Shown here: piece by piece, positions 10,851-25,556 of the stretch | Layout: each line of letters opens with the position of its first letter | How positions within the stretch are numbered: the first letter of the stretch is position 1 | NCBI GenBank assembly: GCA_029783825.1 | Contig: JAREIK010016256.1 | Coordinates: forward strand, 62,001-126,000 | Origin: Sapria himalayana | Lineage: Eukaryota > Streptophyta > Magnoliopsida > Malpighiales > Rafflesiaceae | DNA length: 64,000 nt | Direction: 5' to 3' | Notes under the pieces: model-generated | The model's database searches: none | What the model saw: only the letters and a program-made list of their open reading frames with translations | Told to the model about the DNA's origin: nothing | Made by a program: the position numbers and the translations under genes

Positions 10851-11432
10851 TAATTAATATGAGATGTTAAGCATAAATACATATAGCTATTTCAAACAAG
10901 CAAGCTCTACAAAACTAACTGTAACACATTCTTCCCACTTATTCAGCCCAACCAAACACCACAACCAATACTCAACAAAACTGACCGAGACACATAATAA
11001 TAATAATTAATCACTCAATTCTCGTCAGAAAAACAAACCAAAAGGCTGGTGGCATTTGTGACACGGTGGAGGCAACCAGAAGTGCGAGAGACAAGGGCTG
11101 GACCTAACTGAACAAGGCTGGAACGGCATGATGTGACCTAGAACTCGTCAGAACAGCAATAGGTGTGTCGGAATTGGATGGGTAGTAGCGGAATTGGTGG
11201 CATCTTCATGTTATATATATATATATATATTCCAAGTTCTAGTTTCGGTTTTTTAGGATGGGACAGTTCTCGGGATGGATATTGCTTAAGATCCGGAACC
11301 GTCCCAAAAGAAAAAATAGGTGACAGAATGGGACGGGAAAAGTCAAAGTCAACAGATTTTTCTCAGTCCCGATTCTTTCGGGACAAAACTTCGGGTCGGG
11401 TCGCGAATCTTCGAGTCCCGTGAGCAACCCTA
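10851..11432. other. hAT copy A 5' region and subterminal repeats
   Basis: This is the leader and terminal region upstream of the transposase. An (AT)n microsatellite lies near 11212-11230. A G/C-rich subterminal zone follows (11250-11432), with GGGACGGGA and TCCCG motifs and the terminal repeat ending CAACCCTA. Two overlapping ORFs (11163-11423 plus, 11239-11442 minus) are by-products of that GC-rich end and are not supported as genes. Confidence 0.75.
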
Positions 11433-13320
11433 CTAAATGCATATAAAGTTAAATCAGTAAACTCTCAAACCCCATAATGCCTAAATACATAAACCATTAA
11501 ACCGCTAAATACTACTTAATAATTAATAAATCTATTTTTTAATGCTATTTATTATATTTTTAAATATTCATTTTAATTATTAATTAGTGTTTTATTTAGA
11601 AATATTTATTACAAAATAAATTATGAGTGGGACAGATATAATTTAAATAACATATTATTTATATAATAAAAATATATGCTTATAAAAGAAGTATAAATTT
11701 AAAAATTAAAAATTTTTATCAAGTAATATAAGTTACTTTAATTTTGAATCAATATGGATTTTGTAAATATTTTTTAATTAATATCTATCTTAATATTAAT
11801 AGTTTATAAATTTAATTTTTGATCATTATAATAATATCTATCAATAATATTATTTATATTAAATTTATATGATATATAATAATTAATATTATTATAACAA
11901 AATATTATATTAAAATTTCAAAAAATTTTAAATATTATTATATTTTCAAATGTTATAACCTATGAAAATGACAAAAAATTATAGAAATTTTTTTTTTATT
12001 TTATTTAATTAAATAAAACCTATAAACCACTAAAAGCCTAAATACATAAATCGCCAAACTCTTAACGACTAAACCTCTAAATACTTAAATCATTAAACTG
12101 GTATACATTAATAATAAATCATAAATCTCATTTTAATTTTTATTCAGTATAATTTTAAATTTTTATTTTAATTATTTATCAATATATTTTATAGAAATAT
12201 TAATTACAAAATAAATTATTAGTGAGATAGATCTAATTTAAATTATACCTGTATCCCTAAATAATAAATAATAAATCTCATTTTTTTTCATTATAATTTT
12301 AAATATTAATTTTAATTATGTATTTGTTTTTTTATATATAAATATTAATTACAAAATAAATTGAGTTAGACAAATATAATTTATATTAATTATTTTTCAT
12401 CAAAAAATTATTGTTAAACTTTTTAAAAGAAAAAAATTTCAAAACAAAAAATTATCATATTGTTATATATTTTGATTTTCTTCTGAATAATTATAGGTTT
12501 TGTAATTATATTTTAATTGATATCTATCTTATTAATAATAGATTATTAATTTATTTTTTGATATTTATTTGAATATTTATCAATAAAATTGTGTATATTG
12601 AATTTATATGATACATAAATATAATGATTATTATAACTAAATATTGTATTAACATTTAAAAAAATTAAAAATTATTATATTTTCAAAGGTTATAACCTAT
12701 GAAAATGAGAAAAAATAACAATTGGTTTATAGATTATTATAACCTTTGAAAATATCAAAAAATAAAAAAAAATTATTATTATATTTTTTTAATAAAACCT
12801 ATAAACCACTAAATGCATACACAGTTAAATCAGCAGACTCCTAAACCTCATAATGCCTAAATACACAAACCATTAGACTGCTATATACTACTTATTAATT
12901 TATAAATCTAATTTTTATTTCTATTTATTATAATTTTAAATATTCATTTTAATTATTTATTACAAATTAAATTATGAGTGCGATATATATATTTAAAAAA
13001 AATTATTTTTAATCAATAAAATATAGATGCTTATAAAAGAAGTAAAAATTTAAAAATTAAAAATTATTATTCAGTAAGATATTTTAGTTTAATCTTGAAT
13101 CGATTGGTTATTGTAAATATTTTTTAATTAATATCTATCTTAATAATAATAGTTTATTAATTTAATATTTGATCATTATGATATTATCTATCAATAAAAT
13201 TGTTTATATTGAATTTATATGATGTATAATTATTAATATTAAAATAACTAAATATTGTATTCACATTTCAAAAAATTTTAAATATTATTATATTTTCAAA
13301 GGTTATAACCTATGAAAATT
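11433..13320 (+). repeat. satellite array, block 2 (forward)
   Basis: The block begins with the CTAAATGC target duplication of copy A. Dyads lie near 11942, 12683 and 13300. At 12683-12765 one dyad is followed by a partial second one, a short internal rearrangement. The block closely parallels 62027-64000, the right flank of hAT copy C, including the GCATATAAAGTTAAATCAG segment. It stops just after a dyad at the AT-rich junction. Confidence 0.9.
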
Positions 13321-13397
13321 AATAAATATTATATATTTTAAAATATTATTATATATCATATATTATTATATGATATATATTTAAAATATAAACAATT
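13321..13397. other. AT-only junction filler with hairpin; left breakpoint of the inverted block
   Basis: About 77 bp of almost pure A/T join forward satellite to truncated element D. Positions 13351-13378 form an inverted repeat with arms ATATATCATATA and a TTAT loop. The sequence matches neither the satellite nor element E, so it looks like filler at a rearrangement point. Confidence 0.7.
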
Positions 13398-14397
13398 CCA
13401 TATTAAAACTATGCAAATATAAGATTGTGCATGTGTGTGACATACAGCATCAAGCGTTTGCCTATGTCATTGCTATGCAATGGAATACATGTAAAATTGA
13501 ATACCCATAAATACACAAGTCCATATCTATGGCACTTTGTCAATTCATTCTAACCTCTGAATTCCACATTTTTTTGCTCCCATGATCCTCAAAAGAGTAT
13601 CTATTGGGTTAGAATGCTTCCTCCTTGAGCTCCAAGAAGTGGTTGTATGTTGCACCGACAAAATATAAAAAAATATGCATGCATTGGTGTGCATGTGTGA
13701 TGAGGTTCATCTCATAGTCTATTTATCTATGCGTACAACCAAGCTAGAATACAAGTAAAATTACAAAAATTCTATAAAGATGGGTCTTCTGCTCCCAGGA
13801 GTGTAGCTTCGCCTAATGTGTATTTACAAAATGCATTAGTGTGCCCCACTTAGAGATACTCATGGGTCCAGTTGCCCTCATTGCATGCTACATAGAGAAT
13901 AGACAAGATTGTGTGTGTGAGTATGTCATGATCCGTCTCTACAAGTACATGGTGCATACAAAGTCCAAAATACAAATAAGACTACAAACATAAACTACAA
14001 GTTTGAATCTTTTGCTCCCGTGTGGCTTGTCTGGACTCCATTGCTTACTGGCCCTGCTTGGTGATGCTTCGGATTTTGCCGGCTCTCCAATTAATCATGG
14101 ATTACCCGCTACTCATATTAGGCGACGGTTGGGTGGCCCTCTATGCTGCTTGATAGGGCTAGTGGGACCCACTCCTAGCTACTCATGGGGTTACTCTCGA
14201 CCATTTGCTCGGTCTCGTCAATTGTCTGAATGTTATCATCCCGGCCTACTTGTGGGGCCCTCTACAAGCTGGTCACCTATACTTCTGGCTGCTTCCAGAA
14301 CTTGCTGGCCCCTCTAAATGCTACGCCAAAATGGACAAGAATATGTGCACGTGTGTACTGTGGTCCGTCGCTATGTGTGTCCGGTGCATCAATATCA
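13398..14397 (-). mobile_element. unclassified dispersed element, copy D (truncated)
   Basis: This is the reverse complement of 45017-46020, from CCATATTAAAACTATGC at its left to GGTGCATCAATATCA at its right, at roughly 85-90 percent identity by eye. It lacks the last ~285 bp and the poly(A) end seen in copy E. Its right flank is the same satellite position and the same private variants as the left flank of copy E. No coding domain is recognised. The ORFs at 14003-14466 are open by chance and run on into satellite. It is probably a retroposed sequence, judging from copy E. Confidence 0.75.
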
Positions 14398-17300
14398 GGG
14401 TTTAGGAGTTTAGTAATTTACGTATTTAGGTATTTTGTGGTTTATAGGTTTTATTTAAATAATTAAATAACAAAAAAATAATTTTGATGATTTTTTCTAA
14501 TTTTCAAGGTTATAACCATTGAAAATATTATAATTTTTAATTTTTTTTCAAACGTTAATACAATATTTAATTATAATAATCATAAAAATTAAATATCATG
14601 TAAATTCAATATAAATAATTTTATTGATCGATATTATAATACTGATCATAAAATAGATTAATAAACTATTATTAATAAGATAGATATTAAATAAAATATT
14701 TTTATAAAACCTAAAATGATTCAAAATCAAAGTAAAATATATTACTAAATAATAATTTTTTATTTTAAAATTTTTGATTCTTTTTATAAGCTTATAAAGT
14801 TTTTTGATGAAGATAAATTATTTAAATTATATCTCTCATTCATAATTTTATTTTACAATTAATATTTCTATAAAAATAAACTAATAAATAATTAAAATGA
14901 ATACTAAAATTATAAAGAATACAAATAAAAATGAGATTTATGATTAATTATTTAGGATATACCTGTATAATGGTTTAAGTATTTAAAAGTTTAAGAGTTT
15001 AGTGATTTAAGTGTTTAGGCATTTAGTAGTTTATATGTTTTATTTAAATAATAAAATAACAAAAAAATTATTTTTCAAATTTTTTATCAATTTTGAAGGT
15101 TATAACCTTTATAAATATAATAATTTTAAAATTTTTTCAAATGTGAATACAATATTTAGTTATAATAAATTTAATAATTATATACCATGTAAATTAAAAA
15201 TAAACAATTATATTGATAGCTATTAATAAACTTAATATAAATATAAATATAATAATGATCAAAAAATAAATCAATAAACTATTATTTATTGATAGATATT
15301 TATATATTATTTATAAATACTTAAACCTATAAAGATGGTTTAAATGTTTAATTAATGAATGGTTTTGTGGTTTTGGTGTTTAGGAGTTTAATGATTTAAG
15401 CGTTTTGGCATTTAGTAATTTATTGGTTTTATATAAATAATAAAATAACAAAAATTTATTTTTGTGATTTTATCTCATTTTCAAAGATGATAACCGTTAA
15501 AAATATAATTATTTTTAAATTATTTTCAAATGTAAATATAATATTTAGTTATAATAATCTTTATAATTATATATCATGTAAATTAAATATAAACAATTTT
15601 ATTGATAAATATTCTAATAATGATCAAAAAATAAATTAATAATCTATTATTAATAAGATAGATATCAATTAAAATATAATTACAAAACCTATAATGATTC
15701 AGAAGAAAGTAAATTATATTACTATATAATAATTTTTGTTTATAATTTTTTTTCTTTTAATAAGTTTATCTATAATTTTTTGATGAAAAATAATTTATAT
15801 AAATTATTTTTGTTAGCTCAATTTATTTTGTAATTAATATTTATATATATATAAACAAATAAATAATTAAAATGAATATTTAAAATTATAATGAAAAAAT
15901 TAGATTTATTATTTATTATTTAGGGATACTGTTTTAATTTAAATTAGACATGTCTCACTAATAATTTATTTTGTAATTAATATTTCAATAAAAATAAACT
16001 AATAAATAATTTAAATAAAAATTTAAAACTATACTGAATAAAAATTAAAATGAGATTTATGAATTATTATTAATGTTTACCAGTTTAATGGTTTAAGTAT
16101 TTAGAGGTTTTGTCGTTTAGGAGTTTAGCAATTTATTTTTTTAGGCATTTAGTGATTTATAGGTTTTATTTAAACAATGAAATAACAAAAAAAATATTTT
16201 TATTATTTTTTCACATTTTCAAAGTTTATAACCTTTGAAAATTTAATAATTTTAAATTTTTTTAAAAATGTGAATACAATATTTAGTAATAATAATCATT
16301 ATAATTATATATAATATAAACTAAATATAAACAATTTTATTGATATATATGATATCAATTATCAAAAAATAAATTAATATGCCATTATTAATATGATAGA
16401 TATAAATTAAAATATAATTAAAAATCTAAAATTATTCAAAAACAATGTAAAATTTATTACTAAATAATAATTTTTGTTTTTAATTTTTGCTTATTTTTAT
16501 AAGCTTATATTTTTTTTTGATAAAAAATAAATTATTTAAATTATATTTGTATCACTCATAATTTATTTTGTAATTAATATTTCAATATATTATTTAAATT
16601 ATATTTAAGGTTTACAAGTTTAAAGGTTTAATTATTTAGGGGATTTGGAGTTTTAAAGTTTAGAGATTTATGTGTTTAGGCATTTAATGGTTAATAAGTT
16701 TTATTTAAACAATGATATAACAAAAAATTGATTTGTGTTATTTTTTATCATTTTTGATGGTTATAACCTTTGAAAATATAACAATTTTTAAATTTTTTTT
16801 AATATGTGAATACTATATTTAGTTTTGATAATCATAATAATTATATATCATGAAAATTCAATATAAACAATTTATTTGATAGATATTATATTAATGATCA
16901 AAAAATAAATTAATAAACTATTATTAATAAGAAAGATTTTATTTAAAATATATTTGCAAAACGTAAATTTATTCAATATCAAAATAAAATATATTGCTAA
17001 ATAATAATTTTTTGGATGTTTTGCTTCTTTTTATAAGTTTATATTTTTTTTATTAAAAGTAAATTATTTAAATTATATTTGTCTTCCTCAATTTATTTTT
17101 AATTAATAATTCTATAAAATAGAAATTTATTATTTATTATTAAGGATATACTAGTTTAATGGTTTGAGTATTTAGTTGATTTGGTATTTAGTGATTTATG
17201 TGTTTAGGACTTTAGTGGTTTATAGGTTTTATTTAAACAATAAAATAACAAAAAAAAATTTCATAATTTTTTGTCATTTTCATAAGTTATAACCTTTGTA

Positions 17301-20300
17301 AATATAATAATATTTAAAATTTTTTGAAATGTGAATACAATATTTAGTTATAATAATTTTAATAATTATATATCATATAAATTTAATATAAACAATTTTA
17401 TTGATAGATATTATAATAATGATCAAAAATTAAATTAATAAACTATTAATAATAAGATAGATATTAATTAAAAAATATTTAGAAAACCCAAATTGATTCA
17501 AAATTAAAGTAAAATATATTACTTAATAATAATTTTTAATTTTTAAATTTTTACATATTATATAAGCGTAAATACTTTTATTGATTAAAAAAAATTATTT
17601 AAATTATATTTCTCGCACTCATAATTTATTTTGTAATAAATATTTCTATAAAAATAAACTAATAAATAATTAAAATAAATATTTAAAATTATAATAAATA
17701 GAAATAAAGATTAGATTTATTAATTATTAAGTAGTATATATCGGTTTAATGGTTTATTTATTTAGGCATTACGTAGTTTAGTAGTTTACTGATTTAACTG
17801 TGTATGTATTTAGTGGTTATAGGTTTTATTTAAAAAATAAATAAACAAAAAATTTATTTTTATTATTTTTTGATATTTTCAAATGTTATAACCTTTGAAA
17901 ATATAATAATTTTTAAATTATTTTCAAAAGTGAATTTATTATTTAGTTATAATAATCATTATATTTATATTTCATATAAATTCAATATAAATAATTTTAT
18001 TGATAAATATTCTAATAATGATCAAAAAATAAATTAATAATCTATTATTAATAGGATAGATATCAATTAAAATATAATTACAAAACCTAAAATGATTTAG
18101 AAGGAAAGCAAAATATATTACTATATAATAAATTTTTGTTTTAATATTTTTTCTTCTTTTTAAAATTTATCTATATTTTTTGATGAAAAATTATTTATAT
18201 AAATTATACTTGTCTAACACATAATTTATATTGTAATTAATATTTAATAAAAATAAACTAATAAATAATTAAAATGTATATTTTAAATTATAATGAAAAA
18301 AATAATATTGAGATTTATTCTTTATTATTTAGGCTATACCAGTTTAAAAGGATTATCTATTTAGGGTTTTCCAGATTTCGGAGTTATTGACTTAAGTGTT
18401 TAGGCATTTAGTAGTTTATAGGATTTATTTAAACAGTGAAATAACAAAAAAATTATTTTTGATATTTTCTTACATTTTCAATGTTATAATCTTTGAAAAT
18501 ATAATAATTTTAAATTTTTATAAAAATGTGAATACAATATTTAGTAATAAGAATCATTATAATTATATATAATATAAACTAAATATAAAAAATTTTAATG
18601 ATAGATATGATATCAATTATCAAAAAATAAATTAATATGCTATTATTAATATGATACATATAGATTAAAATATAATTGCAAAACCTAAAATTATTCAAAA
18701 TCAAAGTAAAATTTATTACCAAATAATAATTTTTGTTTTTTAGTTTTTGCTTCTTTTTATAAGCTTATATTTTTTTTCGATGAAAAATAAATTATTTAAA
18801 TTATATTTAAAGTTAACGAGTTTAAAGATTTAAGTATTTAGGGGCTTTTGTGTTTAGGAGTTTATAGATTTAAGTGTTTAGGCATTTCATGGTCTATAAG
18901 TTTTAATTAAACAAAGATATAACACAAAATTTGTTTTTATTTTTTTTTCTAATTTTTCAAGGTTATAACCTTTGAAAATAAAAAAATTTTTAAATATTTT
19001 CAAAATGTAAATATAATATTTAGTTATAATAATCTTAATAAATATAAGGCATTTAAATTCAATATAAATAATCACATTGCTAGATATTATAATAATGATC
19101 AATAAATAAATTAATAAACTCTTATTAATAAGACAGATATTATTTAAAATATATTTGCAAAATCTAAATTTATTCAAAATCAAAGTATATATTACTAAAT
19201 AATAATTTTTTTTAATATTTTGCTTTTTTATAAGTTTATATTTTTGTTATTAAAAATAAATTATTTAAATTATATTTGTCTACCTCATAAATTATTTTGT
19301 AATTTATAAGTCTATAAAAATAAACTAATAAATAAGTAAAATAAATATTTAAAATTATAATGAATTCAAATAAAATTGAGATTTATTATTTATTATTCAG
19401 GTTATACAGGTTTAATGGTTTAAGTATTTAGGTGTTTTGGGCTTTAGTCATTTAAGTGTTTATGCCTTAAGTGATTTTATCTAATTTTTGAAGGTTATAA
19501 CCTTTAAAAATATAATAATTTTTAATTTCTTTTCTAAAATGTGAATATAATATTTAGTTATAATAATCTTGATAATTATATATAATGTAAAATCAATATA
19601 AATAATTTTATTAATAGATATTATAATAATGATCAATAAATAAATTAATAAACTATTATTAAATAGAATGATATAAATTAAAATATAATTGCAAAATCTA
19701 AAATTATTCAAAATTAAATTAAAATAAATTACTAAATAATAATATTTTGTTTTAAAAATTTTGCCTCTTTTTATGATTTTATATTTTTATGATTAAAAAT
19801 AAATTATTTATATTATATCTGTCTCACTAATAATTTATTTTTTAATTAATATTTCTATAAAATTAAACGGATAAATAATTAAAATGAATATTTAAAATTA
19901 TAATGAATACTAATAAAAATGAGATTTATTATTTATTATTTAAAGTATACTAATTCAAAGACTTATGTATTTATGGGCTTCATGGTTTAGGAGTTTAGTC
20001 ATTAAAAATTTAGGTATTTTGTTGCTTATTTATTTTATTTAAAAATTCTTATAACAAAAAATATATTATTTTATTTTTTCTTATTTTCAAAACTTATAAC
20101 CTTTGAAAACTTAATAATTTCTAAATTTTTTAAAATATTAAAATATTATTTTGTTATAATAATCTAAATAATTATATATTATGTAAATTCAATATAAATA
20201 ATTATTTTATAGATATTATGATGATGATAATAAAATAAATTATAAACTATTATTAATAAGATAGATATTAAATAAAATTTATTTGCAAAACCTAAAATGA

Positions 20301-23300
20301 TTCAAAATCAAAGTAAAATATATTAATAAGGTAGATATTAAATAAAACTATTATTAATAAGATAAAATATACATGTTCAAAAGATTATATATTTAGGAGT
20401 TTTGGGATTTAAGAATTTAGTGATTTAAGTGTTAAGCATTTAGTAATTTATAGGTTTTATTTAAAAAATAAAATAACAAAAAAAAATTTTGTTATTTGTT
20501 CTCATTTTTGAAAGATATAACCTTTGAAACTATAACAATTTTTAAATTTTTTTTAAATGTTAATACTATATTTAGTTATTATAATCTTAATAATTATATA
20601 TCATCTAAATACAATATAAACAATTATATTGATATATATTATAATAATGATCATATAAAAGATTAATAAACAATTATTAATAAGATAAATATTTTTTAAA
20701 ATATATTTACAAAACATAAAATGATTCAAAGTCAAAGTGAAATATTTTACTAAATATTAATTTTAATTTTTTAAATTTTTGTATCCATTTATAATCTTAT
20801 ATAATTTTTGATGAAAAATAAATTATTTAAATTATATTTGTCTAACCATTAATTGATTTTTTAATTTATATTTCTATAAAAATAAACTAATAAATAATTA
20901 AAATGTGTATATAAAATTATAATGAATACTAATAAAAATGAGATTTATGATTAATTATTTATGGTATACCTATTTAATGGTTTAAGTTTATTGTGCTTTT
21001 GGGGTTAATGAGTTTATTGATTTATATGTTTACACATTTAAGTTATATTTATTGATTTATAGGTTTTATTTAATCAATGAAATAACAAAAAAATTATTTT
21101 TATGAATTTTCGTGATTTTCAAAGGTTATAACCTTTGAAAATATAATAATTTTTTAAAAGTTCTAAAATATGAATACAATACTTAGTTATAATAATCTTA
21201 ATAATTATATTTGATGTGAATACTATGTATAATTATATTAATTTTACTAATTATATATCATTTAATTTCAATATAAACAATTTTAATGATGGATATTATA
21301 ATAATGATCAAAAATTAAATTAATAAACTATTAATAAAAATATAAATATTAATTAAAATATATTTACATAACACAAAATTATTCAAAATCAAATCAAAAT
21401 ATATTACTAAATAATAATATTTAATTTTAAATTTGTCCTTCTTTTTATAAGCTTATTTTTTTTTTGATTAAAAATAAATTATTTAAATAATATTTGTCTT
21501 TCTCGAAATTTATTTTGTAATTAATTTTTCGAAATAATTAAACTATAAATAAAAAAAATGAATATTTAAAATTATAATAAATAGAAATAAAAAAAAGATT
21601 TATTATTTATTAAGTAGTATATAGATGTTAAAATGTTTATGTATTTAGGGGTTTCGGGGTTTATGAGCTTACTAATTTAAGTAAGTAAGCATTTAATGGT
21701 CTATAGGTTTTATTTAAAAAATAAAACAACTAAAAATTTATTTTTATAATTTTTTCTCATTTTTTAAGATTATAACCTTTGAAAATATAATAATTTTTAA
21801 ATTTTTTTCAAAAGTGAATACAATATTTATTTATAATAATCATAATTATTATATCTCATATAAATTAAATATAAACAAATTTATTGATAGATATTCTAAT
21901 AATTATCAAAAAATAAATTAAAAATCTATTATGAATAAGATTGATATTACTTAAAATATAATAACAAAACCTAAAATGTTTCAAAATCAAAGCAAAATAT
22001 ATTACTAAATAATAATTATTTGTTTTTAAATTTTTATTCTTTTTATAAGCTTATCAATTTTTTGATGAAAAATAATTGTTATAATTTATATTTTTAAATC
22101 ATAATTTATTTTATAATTAATACATATATAAAAATAAAAAAATAAAAAATCAAAATGAATTTTTTAATATTTAATGAAAACAAATTAAAATGAAATTTAA
22201 TAATTATTATTTAGGGTATACCGATTTAAAGGATTATCTATATAGAGGTATCGAAATTTTGTACTTTAGTGATTTAAATGCTTTGCCATTTAGTGGTGTA
22301 TAGGATTTATTTAAACAATAGAATAACAAAGAAAAAGTATTTTTTTTATTTTTTCACATTTTCAAAGGTTATAACCTTTGAAAATATAATATTTTTAAAA
22401 TTTTTTTCAAAAGTGAATACAATATTTAGGTATAATAATCATTATATTTATATATCATATAAATTCAATATAAACATTTTTATTGATAAATATTCTAATA
22501 ATGATAAAAAAATAACTTATAATCTATTATTAATAAGATAGATGTCAATTAAAATATAATTATAAAACCTAAAATGATTCAGATGCAAAGCAAAATATAT
22601 TACTATATAATAATTTTTTGTTTTGAAATTTTTTTTTCTTTTAAAAAGTTTAACTATAATTTTTTGATGAAAAATAGTTTACATAAATTATATTTGTGTA
22701 ACTCATAAATTAATTTGTATTTAAATTTTATATATAAATAAACAAATAATTAATTAAAATGAATATTTAAAATTATAATTAAAAATAATGAGATTTATTA
22801 TTTATTATTTAGGGTATACCAGTCTAATTTAAATTAGATCTGTCTTACTAATAATTTATTTTGTAATTAATATTTCTATAAATATAAACTGAAAATTTAT
22901 TAAAATAAAAATTTAAAATTATACTGAATAAAAATTATAATGATATTTATGATTTATGATTAATATAAACTAGTTTATTGGTTTACGTATTCAGAGCTTT
23001 TGTCTTTTAGGAGTTTAGCGATTTAGGTTTTTAGGCATTTAGTGGTTTATAGGTTTTTTCTAATCTATAAAATAACAAAAAAAATTGTAATTTTTTCTCA
23101 TTTTCATAGGTTATAACCTCTGAAAATATATTAATATTTAAAATTTTTTGAAATGTGAATACAATATTTGTTATAATAATATTAGTAATTATATATGATA
23201 TAAATTCAATATAAATAATTTTATTGATAGATATTATAATAATGATCAAAATTTAAATTAATAAACTACTATTAATAAGATATATATTAATTAAAAAATA

Positions 23301-23693
23301 TTTACAAAACCCAAATTGATTCAAAACTAAAGTAAAATATATAACTGGATAATAATTTTAAATTTTTAAATTTTTACTTCTTTTATAAGCGTATATATAT
23401 TTTTTGATTAAAAATAAATTATTTAAATTATATTTGTCGCACACATACTTTATTTTGTAATATATATTTCTATAAAAATAAACTAATAAATAATTAAAAT
23501 GAATATTTAAAATTATAATAAATAGAAATAAAAATTAGATTTATTAATTATTTAGTAGTATAAAGAAGTTTATTAGTGGATGTATTTAGGCATTACGGGG
23601 TTTAGGAGTTTACTGATGTAACTGTGTATGCATTTAGTGGTTTATAGTTTTTATTTAAAAAATAAAATAAAAAAAATTATTTTTATTATTTTT

Positions 23694-23729
23694 TTATATT
23701 TTCAAAGGTTATAACCTTTGAAAATATAA
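23694..23729. repeat. perfect 36-bp palindrome of the satellite monomer
   Basis: This is the longest uninterrupted dyad I located: 18-bp arms (TTATATTTTCAAAGGTTA and its complement) with no spacer. Confidence 0.95.
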
Positions 23730-25436
23730 TAATTTATAAATTTTTTTCAAAAAGTGAATAAATAATTATTTATAATAATCATAATAATTATATATCATAT
23801 AAATTCAATATAAACAATTTTATTGATAAATATTCTAATAATTATCAAATAATAGATTAAAAATCTTTTATGAATAACATTGATATTACTTAAAATATAA
23901 TATCAAAACCTAAAATGATTCAGGAGCAAAGCAAAATATATTACTTAATAATAATTATTTATTTTTATATTTTTATTCTTTTGATAAGCTTATCTATTTT
24001 TTGATGAAAAATTATTTTAATGAATTATATTTTTAACTCAGAATTTATTCTATAATTAATATATATATAAAACTAAAGAATCAAAATAAATTTTTTAAAT
24101 TATAATGAAAACAAATAAAAATGAGATTTTTTAATTATTATTTAGGGTATACAGCTTCAAAGGATTATATATATAGGGGTATCAGTATTTTGTAGTTTAG
24201 TGATTTAAGTGTTTGGGCATTTAGTGGTTTATAGGTTTTATTTAAACAATGAAATAACAAAATTTTTTTATTTTTTATTTTTTCACATGTTAAAAGGTTA
24301 TAATCTTTGAAAATATAATAATTTTAAAATTTTTTGCAAAAGTGAATATAATATTTAGTTATAATAATTATTAAATATATATATCATATAAATTCAATAT
24401 AAACATTTTTATTGATAAATATTATAAAAATGATAAAAAAATAATTTAATAATATATTATTAATAATTTAGATATCAATTAAAATATAATTACAAAACCT
24501 AAAATGATTCAGAACAAAGCAAAATATATTAGTATATAATAATTTTTTGTTTTTAGTTTTTTTCTTCTTTTAATTAGTTTATCTATATTTTTTTGTTGAG
24601 AAATAATTTATATAAATTATATTTGTATAACTTATACTTTATTTTGTAATTAATATTTATATAAAAATAAACAAAAAAATAATTAAAATGAATATTTAAA
24701 AAATTAATAAAAAAATGAGATTTATTTATTATTTAGAGTATACCGGTTTAATTTAAATTATATCTGTCTCTCTAATAAATTTTTTTTGTAATTAACATTT
24801 CTATAAAAATAAACTGATAAATAATTAAAATAAAAATTTAAAATTATTCTTAATAAAAAATAAATTGAGATTTATCATTTATTATTAATGGATACCAATT
24901 TAATGGTTTAAGTATTTAAAGGTTTTTTTATTTAGGAGTTTAGCAATTTATGTTTTTAGGCATTTAGTGGTTTATAGGTTTTATTTAAATAATGAAATAA
25001 CAAAAAAATTATTTTTGATATTTTTTCAAATTTTTCAAAGCTTATACCATTTGAAAATATAATAATTTTTAATATTTTTTAAAAATGTTGATTCAATATT
25101 TAGTAATAATAAATATTATAACTATAAATAATATCAACTAAATATAAACAATTTTATTGATAGATATTATTTCAATTATCAAAAAATAAATTAATAAACT
25201 ATTATTAATATGATAGATATAAATTAAAATATAATTAAAAACCCTAAAATGATTCAAAATCAAATTAAAAAAAATTACTAAATAGTAATTTTTTTTAGTT
25301 TTTTCATCATTTTATAAACTTATATGTTTTTTTGATGAAAAATATATTATTTAAATTATATTTGTATAACTCATAAGTTATTTTGTAATTAATATTTCTA
25401 TAAATTATTTAAATAATATTTTAGGTTTACGAGTTT

Positions 25437-25454
25437 AAAGGTCAAGTATTTAGG
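25437..25454. repeat. LINE 5' target site duplication
   Basis: AAAGGTCAAGTATTTAGG here matches AAAGGTTCAAGTATTTAGG at 32159-32177, apart from one T. A duplication of ~18 bp fits target-primed reverse transcription. The site lies in the telomere-like part of an inverted monomer. Confidence 0.88.
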
Positions 25455-25556
25455 TATCTCGTGCGATTGCTGCTCAAATGCGAAGAATAAGATTGAAAGA
25501 ATTGCTTGAGAGAAACTCTCCATTGCTGCTCAAATCAAGCTCTATTCAAGGTGAGA

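Larger units (their letters stand above)
2997..11432 (-). mobile_element. hAT transposon copy A, defective, with a nested CACTA insertion
   Basis: The ends are short inverted repeats: left TATGGGGTGCTCATGG, and right, read inward, TAGGGTTGCTCACGGG. They are flanked by 8-bp duplications. GACGGGA/TCCCG-rich subterminal motifs lie in the first ~130 bp and last ~200 bp. The transposase runs on the minus strand and has BED zinc-finger, hAT core and hAT C-terminal dimerisation segments, but it is broken by stops and by the CACTA element at 4370-9124. Without that insertion the element would be about 3.7 kb, matching copy C (3654 bp). It is immobile by itself, since no intact transposase remains. 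Confidence 0.92.
14398..25454 (-). repeat. satellite array, block 3 (inverted)
   Basis: The same monomers lie on the opposite strand: telomere-like units read TTTAG, and dyads appear near 14505, 15100, 15485, 16215, 16755, 17285, 17885, 18480, 18965, 19495, 20095, 20515, 21125, 21765, 22370, 23105, 23711, 24300 and 25040. Spacing is mostly 590-610 bp, with a ~735-bp class and shortened units (385-540 bp). The dyad at 23694-23729 is a perfect 36-bp palindrome. The ORFs of 60-100 codons are recurring satellite frames. The block ends at the LINE target duplication. Confidence 0.93.

Noticed and set aside
11163..11442. ORFs over the G/C-rich hAT end, possibly a small gene
   Set aside because: They span terminal and subterminal transposon repeats and are not conserved in copies B and C.
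14003..14466. Overlapping ORFs (up to 104 codons) in element D, with a counterpart at 44993-45184 in element E
   Set aside because: They are partly similar between D and E only because the DNA is duplicated. The frame is antisense to the poly(A) end and one ORF runs directly into satellite. No domain is recognised.
18887..23249. ORFs of 70-100 codons inside the satellite (also at 157-396, 37208, 49550, 51820, 55167 and 57493)
   Set aside because: They are the same low-complexity Ile/Asn/Tyr-rich frame recurring in successive monomers, often opened by non-ATG codons and disrupted in neighbours. They are a by-product of satellite sequence, not genes.
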